Shown: positions 24,101 through 33,100 of the stretch, piece after piece
Numbering within the stretch: position 1 is the first letter of the stretch
Layout of the letters: the number at the start of each line of letters is the position of its first letter
Assembly (NCBI GenBank): GCA_023433275.1
Contig: JAEZDN010000051.1
Location: forward strand, 46,484-110,483
Direction: 5' to 3'
Source of the DNA: Verrucomicrobiota bacterium
Lineage (GTDB): Bacteria; Verrucomicrobiota; Verrucomicrobiia; Opitutales; Opitutaceae
Length of the DNA: 64,000 nt
Translations under genes and position numbers: made by a program
Notes under the pieces: model-generated
Databases searched by the model: none
The model's input: only the letters and a program-made list of their open reading frames with translations
Told to the model about the DNA's origin: nothing

Positions 24101-27100
24101 CGGCGCGGGCGACGACTACCTCCTGGGTGGCGCAGGCGCCGATGTCATCACGGCCGGCGACGGTCGCAATGTGGTCTTCGGCGACACCGGCAGCGCCACC
24201 TTCAGCGAGGCCCTCACGGTCAATCTCACGGCCACCTCCGATGCCGGCGATGCCGACGATATCACCACGGGCGCCGGACAGGACTTCATCTTCGGCGGCC
24301 GGGGCGGCGACACCATCAGGGCCGGCGCGGGCGCCAACGTGGCCTTCGGCGACCAGGGCGAAATCGACTTCAGCAACGGCCACGCGACCACCCTCGTCAG
24401 CGCCACCGCGACGGCCGACGGCGCCGACACCATCGAGGCCGGCGCGGGCATCGATGTGGTCCTGGGTGGTGGCGGCAACGATACGCTCACCGTCGGCCTC
24501 GGCCAGGTCGGTGAGGGCGCCAACACGGTCGTCGGCGACCACGGCACGATTCTCCGCGCGCTCAACGGCGCGGTCCTGACCACGACGCATGTCACCTCCG
24601 GCGACCTTGGCATCGGCGGGGATGATACCATCACCGGCGGCGACGGCGACGATCTCGTCATCGCCGGTTCAGGTGCCGACGCCATCGATGTCGGCGAGGG
24701 CAACAACGCCGTGCTCGGTGACGAGGGTCGGATCGAAACCGCATCCTTCCTCTTCAGCGTGATCGAGTCCTCCTCCGGCTCCTTCGCGGATCATGTCGTC
24801 TCCGGTATCGGTGGCGGCACCGACTATGTCCTCGGCGGCGGTGGTGCCGACACCCTGATCGTCGGCGGTCTCCTCGTCACCGGCGACGGCACCAACGTGG
24901 TGCTCGGCGATCACGGCACCATCACCTTCACGGATGGCATCCTGACCCGGGTCGCCTCGACCACCAGCGCCGGCGCCGCCGACGAGATCGAGGCGGGTGA
25001 CGGCTACAACGTCGTCATCGGCGGCTTCGGTGCCGATCAGATCACCACCCGCGGCGGCACGAATGTCCTCATCGGTGACCACGGCCAGGTCAATGTTTCC
25101 GGCAGCACGCTGATCGACGCCACCACGCTCGACGCGGCCACGGAAGCCGGCGACACCCTCATCACCGGCGACGGCACGCATTGGATCCTCGGTGGCGACG
25201 GCGACGACACCATCACGGCGGGCGACGGCCGGGCGGTGGTTCTCGGCGACCACGGCAGCATCACGCGCGGCACGGGCGAGGCGATCACGGTCCTCTCGTC
25301 GGATGCGGCCATCGGTGGCGCCGACACGATCACCACCGGTGACGGCCATGACATTGTGATCGGCGGCCTTGGTTCGGACGAGATCAGCGCCGACGAGGGC
25401 AACAACCTCGTGCTGGGTGACAGCGGCGAAATCGTGATCGCGGACGACGGCGGTTATGACCTGGCGCGCAGCCTCGCGCCCACCGACGGCGCTGGTGACA
25501 TCATCACGACCGGCGATGGCGATGACCTGATCATCGGCGGCGCGGGCGCCGACGACATCACGGCCGGTCACGGCGACAACGTGATCCTCGGCGACATCGG
25601 CACGCTTGACTTCATCGACGGCGTGCTCCGCAGCGCGATTTCCTCCTCCTTCACGGTCGGCGGTGACGACATAATCGAGACCGGTGACGGTGACGACTTC
25701 ATCATCGGCGGCCTCGGCGCCGACACGATCGCCGCCAGCGAGGGCGACAACGTGGTGGTCGGCGACCACGGCGAGGTGACCTACACCGCGGCCGGCGAGT
25801 ACGAACTGGCGCAGACCCTCGAGGCCTCGGCCGGCGCGGCCGACATTATCACGACCGGCGACGGCGACGACCTGATCCTGGGCGGCGCGGGCGCCGACGC
25901 CATCACCGCCGGCCACGGCACGAACCTGGTCCTCGGTGACCACGGCACGCTCGACTTCGACGACGGCCTGCTCCGCTCGGCCGTTTCGACTGACTTCACG
26001 GTCGGCGGCAATGACACCATCACGACGGGCGACGACCACGACTTCATCATCGGCGGCCTCGGCTCCGACACGATCACGGCGGGCGAGGGCGTCAACGTGG
26101 TGCTCGGCGATCACGGCGAGGTCACCTACACCGCCGCGGGCGAATATGACCTCGCGCGGACCCTCGAAGCCTCGGCCGGTGCGGCCGACACCATCACCAC
26201 GGGCGACGGCGACGATCTGATCCTCGGCGGAGCGGGCGGGGACGAGATCGACGCCGGCCACGGCACGAACCTTGTCCTGGGCGACCACGGCACCTTCGAC
26301 TTCGACGACGGCCTGCTGCGGTCCGCCCTGTCGTCCGACTTCGCGGTCGGCGGCGACGACACCATCACGACGGGCGACGACCACGACTTCATCATCGGCG
26401 GCCTGGGCACCGACACGATCTTCGCGGGCGAAGGTGACAATGTGGTTCTCGGCGACCATGGCGAGGTTGCCTACACCGTCCTCGGCGCCTACGACCTGGC
26501 GCAGACCCTCGAGGCGAACCATGGCGCCGCCGACAGCATCACCACCGGTGATGGCGACGACCTGATCCTCGGTGGCGCGGGCGCCGACGCTATCACCGCC
26601 GGCCACGGCAAGAACCTGGTCCTCGGTGACCATGGCTCGCTCGACTTCGACGCCGGCCTCCTTCGCGCGGCCATCTCGACTGACTTCGCGGTCGGCGGCG
26701 ATGACACCATCACGGCCGGCAGCGGCAACGACTTCATCATTGGCGGCCTCGGCTCCGACACGATCACGGCCGGCGAGGGCGACAACGTGGTGCTCGGCGA
26801 CCACGGCCAGGTGACCTATACCGCCGCTGGGGCGTACGACCTTGCGGAAACGCTCCAAGCCTCCGCGGGCGCGGCCGACACGATCACGGCGGGTGCCGGC
26901 CACGACCTCATCCTCGGTGGCGCGGGCGGAGACGAAATCGCCGCGGGCAACGGCAACAACCTGGTCCTCGGTGACCATGGCTCGCTCGACTTCGACGCCG
27001 GCCTCCTTCGCTCGGCCATCTCGACCGACTTTGCGGTCGGCGGCGATGACACCATCACGGCCGGCAGCGGCAGCGACTTCATCATCGGCGGCCTCGGCTC

Positions 27101-30100
27101 CGACACGATCACGTCGGGCGAGGGCGTCAACGTGGTCCTCGGCGATCACGGTGAGGTCACCTACACGGCCGCGGGCTTCTATGACCTGGCGCGGACCCTC
27201 GAGTCCGGCCACGGCGCCGCCGACAGCATTACCGCTGGTGACGGCGACGACCTCCTCCTCGGTGGCGCGGGCGGTGACACGATCGTCGCGGGCCACGGCG
27301 ACAACCTGGTCATCGGCGACCACGGTGCGTTCGATTTCGACGCCGGCCTCCTCCGTTCCGCGGTTTCCTCCGACTTCACCGTCGGCGGCAACGACTCGAT
27401 CTCCGCCGGCAGTGGCCACGACTTCATCATCGGCGGCCTCGGCTCCGACACGATCGCCGCCGGCGAGGGCGGCAACGTGGTCCTGGGCGACCATGGCGAG
27501 GTTCAGTACACCGCGGCCGGTGAATACGACCTGGCCCGCACCCTCGAGGCCACGGCCGGTGCGGCCGACACGATCACGGCCGGCACGGGCGACGACCTGA
27601 TCCTTGGCGGCGCCGCGGGCGACGACATCATGGCCGGCGAGGGCGACAACCTGGTCATCGGCGACCACGGCACGCTCGAGTTCGACGACGGCCTGCTGCG
27701 CTCCGCCATCTCCACGGACTTTGCGATCGGTGGCGGCGACGAGATCACGGCCGGCGATGGCCAGGACTTCATCATCGGCGGGCTCGGCTCCGACACGATC
27801 ACCGCCGGCGCGGGCAACAACGTGGTGCTCGGCGACCACGGCGAGGTCACCTACACGGTGGCCGGCAACTACGAGCTCGCGCGCACGCTCGAGGCGTCCG
27901 CCGGTGCGGCCGACACCATCACCACGGGCGCGGATCACGACCTGATTCTCGGTGGCGCCGCCGGCGACACCATCACGGCGGGCGAAGGCGCCAACCTGGT
28001 GATCGGCGACCATGGCACGCTCGACTTCGACGAGGGCCTCCTGCGGTCCGCGGTTTCCACGGATTTCGCCATCGGCGGCAACGACACCATCACCGCGGGT
28101 GCGGGCGACGACTTCATCATCGGCGGCTTCGGCGCTGATGTGCTCGACGCGGGCCACGGCGACAACGTCATTCTCGGCGACCACGGCGAGGTCACCTACA
28201 CGGCGACCGGAAACTATGAACTGGCCCGCACCCTCGAGGCCTCCGTCGGCGACGTGGATCTCATCACCGCCGGCGAAGGCCACGACCTGATCCTCGGCGG
28301 CGCGGCGGGCGACGAGATCACCGCCGGCAACGGCAACAACCTGGTGATCGGCGACCATGGCACGCTCGACTTCGACGAGGGCCTGCTCCGCTCCGCGGTC
28401 TCCACGGACTTCGCCCTCGGCGGCAACGACACGATCACCGCCGGCAGCGGCCACGACTTCATCATCGGCGGCTTCGGTTCCGACACGCTGGCCGCCGGCG
28501 AGGGTGACAACGTCGTCCTCGGCGACCACGGCGAGGTCAACTACACCGCGGCCGCCAGGTACGACCTGGCCCGGACGCTCGCGGCTTCCGTCGGCGACGC
28601 CGACACCATCACCACCGGCGCGGGCCACGACCTGATCCTCGGCGGCGCGGCGGGCGACGAGATCACCGCCGGCAACGGCAACAACCTGGTGATCGGCGAC
28701 CACGGCACGCTCGACTTCGACGAGGGCCTGCTCCGCTCGGCGGTTTCCACGGACTTCGCCATCGGCGGTGCCGACACCATCAGCACTGGCGCGGGCAACG
28801 ACTTCATCATCGGCGGTCTCGACCTCGACACGCTCACGGCGGGCGAGGGCGACAACGTGGTCCTCGGCGACCATGGCGAGGTCTACTACACCGCCGCGGG
28901 CAAGTACGACCTCGCGCGCAGCCTCGAGGCCGGTTTCGGCGCAAACGACAGCATCACGACCGGCGACGGCCACGACCTCATCATCGGCGGCGCGGGCACC
29001 GACACGATTGCCGCCGGCCACGGCAACAACTTCGCCATCGGCGATCACGGCACGCTGGACTTCGTTGACGGCGATCTCCGATCGGCCATCTCGACCGACT
29101 TCGCGATCGGCGGCGCGGACACCATCACGACCGGCGATGGCAACGACTTCATCATCGGCGGACTCGGCGCCGACTCGCTCACGGCCGGCGAGGGCGACAA
29201 TGTGGTCCTGGGCGATCATGGCGAGGTGGTCTACACCGCCGCCGGCAACTACGACCTGGCCCGCAGCCTCGCGGCCGCCTTCGGCGCGGCTGACAGCATC
29301 ACCACCGGCGACGGGGACGACCTGATCATCGGCGGCGCCGCCGGCGACACCATCGTCGCCGGCCACGGCGACAACCTGGCGATCGGCGACCACGGCTCAC
29401 TCGACTTCGACGAGGGCCTCCTGCGCTCCGCCATCGCGTCCGACTTTGCCACGGGCGGCAACGACACGATCACCGCTGGCAACGGCCACGACTTCATCAT
29501 CGGAGGCCTCGGCAGCGACAGCCTGGCGGCCAGCGAGGGCAACAACATCGTCCTCGGCGACCATGGCGAGCTGCTCTTCTCGGCGATCGGCGACCTTGAC
29601 GCGGTGCGCAGCCTCGCCCCCACCGAGGGCGCGGCCGACACCATCACGAGCGGCGCGGGCCGCGACATCATCATCGGCGGTCGCGCCACCGACTCGATCA
29701 CGGCTGGCGACGGCGACAATGTCGTCTTTGGCGACAACGGCGAGGCCACCTGGCTGGTCCGCGTGCCCGTTCATTTCACGACCTTCTCCACCACGAATTC
29801 CGCGTCGGACGTCATTACGACAGGCTCCGGCAACGACATCATCCTGGCGGGCGCCGGCGCCGACACGATCACCGCCGGCAATGGCCACAACACGATCTTC
29901 GCCGACGAAGGTGAGCTCGAGTACGACGCCGCCGGCGTCCTCGCGCACCTGCTCTCGCTGGATTCGGACTGGGGTGCGAACGACACGGTTACCACGGGCA
30001 CCGGCAACGACATCATCGTCGGCGGAAAGGCCGAGGACACGATTTCCGCCGGCGACGGCAACAACCTGATCTTCGGTGACAACGGCGAGGCGACCTGGCT

Positions 30101-33100
30101 GGCCGGCGTGCCGGTTCACTTCACGACGTTCTCCACGGCGAACTCGGCCAGCGACGTCATCACGACGGGCGAGGGCAACGACGTCATCCTCGCCGGCGCA
30201 GGCGCCGACGAGATCACCGCCGGTAACGGCAACAACACGATCTTCGCCGACGAGGGCGAGTTGGAATACGACGCCGCCGGCATCTTGGCGCACCTCCTCT
30301 CGCTGGATCCGCATTCCGGCGCCAACGACACGGTCTCCACTGGCACCGGTACTGACATCATCGTCGGCGGCAAGGCCGAGGACACGATCACCGCCGGCGA
30401 CGGCGACAACCTGATCTTCGGTGACAACGGCGAGGCGACCTGGCTCGCGGGCGTGCCGGTGCACTTCACGACGTTCTCCACGGCGAACTCGGCCAGCGAC
30501 GTCATCACGACGGGCTCGGGCAACGACGTCATCCTCGCCGGCGCAGGCGCCGACGAGATCACCGCCGGCAACGGCAACAACACGATCTTCGCCGACGAGG
30601 GTGAGCTCGAGTACGACGCCAACGGCATCCTGGCGCACCTCCTCTCGCTGGATCCTTCTTCGGGCGCCAACGACTCGGTCTCCACCGGCTCGGGTATCGA
30701 TATCATCGTCGGCGGCAAGGCCGAGGACACGATCAGCGCCGGCGACGGCAACAACCTGATCTTCGGTGACAATGGCGAGGCGACCTGGCTCGCGGGCGTG
30801 CCGGTGCACTTCACGACGTTCTCCACGGCGAACTCGGCCAGCGACGTCATCACGACGGGCTCGGGCAACGACGTCATCCTCGCCGGCGCGGGCGCCGACG
30901 TGATCACCGCCGGCAACGGCAACAACACGATCTTCGCGGACGAGGGCGAGTTGGAGTACGACGCCGCCGGCATCCTGGCGCACCTCCTCTCGCTGGATCC
31001 CTCTTCGGGCGCCAACGACTCGGTCTCCACCGGCTCGGGTACCGATATCATCGTCGGCGGCAAGGCCGAGGACACGATCAGCGCCGGCGACGGCGACAAC
31101 CTGGTCTTCGGTGATAACGGCGAGGCCACGTGGCTCGCGGGCGTGCCGGTGCACTTCACCACGTTCTCCACGGCGAACTCGGCCAGCGACGTCATCACGA
31201 CGGGCGAGGGCGACGACGTCATCCTCGCGGGCGCGGGCGCCGACGAGATCACGGCGGGCAACGGCGACAACACGATCTTCGCCGACGAGGGCGAGCTCGA
31301 GTACGACGCCGACGGCGTCCTCGCGCACCTGCTCTCGTTGGATTCCGACTCGGGTGCGAACGACATGGTTACCACCGGCTCGGGCAACGACATCGTGGTC
31401 GGCGGAACCGCCGAGGACACGATTACCGCCGGCGACGGCGACAACCTGGTCTTCGGCGACAACGGCGAGGCCACCTGGCTCGCGGGCGTGCCAGTGCGCT
31501 TCGTCAGCTTCGACCCGGAGGTCTCGCACGACGACGTCATCACGGCCGGCACCGGCAACGACGTGATCCTGGCCGGCGCGGGCGCCGACGAGGTCGACGC
31601 GGGCCATGGTCATAACACGATCTTCGCCGACGAGGGCGAGCTGAACTACGACGCGGACGGCAATCTCGAGTTTGCCGAGACGCTCGAGACGGACGAGGGG
31701 GACGACGACATCGTCACCAGCGGCTCCGGCAACGACATCATCTTCGGCGGGACGGGCGCGGACACGATCAAGGCGGGCGACGGCAACAACCTCGTGTTCG
31801 GCGATCTCGGCACCGCCGAGTGGCTCGCCACCGTGCCGGTATATTTCGGCAGCTTCGATCCGGAGTTCGCCGATGACGACATCATCACGACCGGCTCCGG
31901 CCACGACACGATTCTCGCTGGCTCCGGCCTCGACAAGGTCACCGCTGGCGACGGCAACAACACCGTCTTCGCCGACGAGGGGGAACTCAGCTACGATGCG
32001 GCGGGTCTCCTGGCGGAGGCGCTCTCGCTCGCGCCGGACGTCGGCGGCAACGACACGGTCAGCACCGGCACGGGCAACGACCTCATCCTGGGCGGCTTCG
32101 GCCAGGACACGATCCAGGCGGGCCACGGCGACAACGTCGTCTTTGGTGACAACGGCACCGCCCTCTATCTCGGCGGCCTCGCGGTGCTCTTTGAATCCTT
32201 GACCCCGGAAAACTCCGCCGCCGACGTGATCGACACCGGCTCCGGTCGCGACGTCATTATCGCCGGCGCGGGCGCCGACACCGTCAATGCGGGCGACGGC
32301 AACAACATCGTCCTGGCCGACGAAGGCATGATCACTCTCACCGCGGGCGTGCCGGATGAGATCACTTCCACGTTCTTCGCCGATGGCGCCAACGACACCG
32401 TCACCACGGGCTCCGGCGACGATATCGTTGTGGGCGGCTTCGGCTCCGATGTCGTCACCGCCGGCGACGGCGACAACACCATCGCGGGCGACAACGCGAT
32501 CCTGACGCTCCAGGGCGGCATCGAGGTCGAGCTGGCGGTCCTCGCCCCGGCCATCGGCGACGCCGACACGATCACCACGGGCGAGGGCGACGACATCATC
32601 GTCGGCGGCACCGCGGGCGACACGATCGTCGCAGGGGACGGCGACAACGTCGTAGCGGGCGACCAGGCTACCATCACCTTCCTCGGCGGATTCTTCGCCA
32701 CCCTCACGCCGACCACGCCGGAGATCGGCGGGGCGGACACCATCACGACCGGCTCCGGACACGACCGCATCGTGGCGGGCACCGATGCCGACTGGATCGA
32801 TGCCGGCGACGGCCACAACGTCGTGACCGGCGATCACGCGGTCATCATCCAGGAACTCGGCGCCCTGACCCTCGTCGAGTCCACGGCCTTCGCCGACGGC
32901 GGTGTCGACACCATCTTCACGGGCGCAGGCAACGACCTGATCCTTGGTGGCACCGCCGGTGACACGATCCATGCGGGCGCAGGCAACGACCTCGTGTTCG
33001 GCGACCACGGTCAGGTGGCCGGCGCGGTGGACCTCACGCTGCTCCCGCTCGCGATGGCGACCAAGCCTTTCGTCTTCACCGCCATCTCCACGCAGAACCT

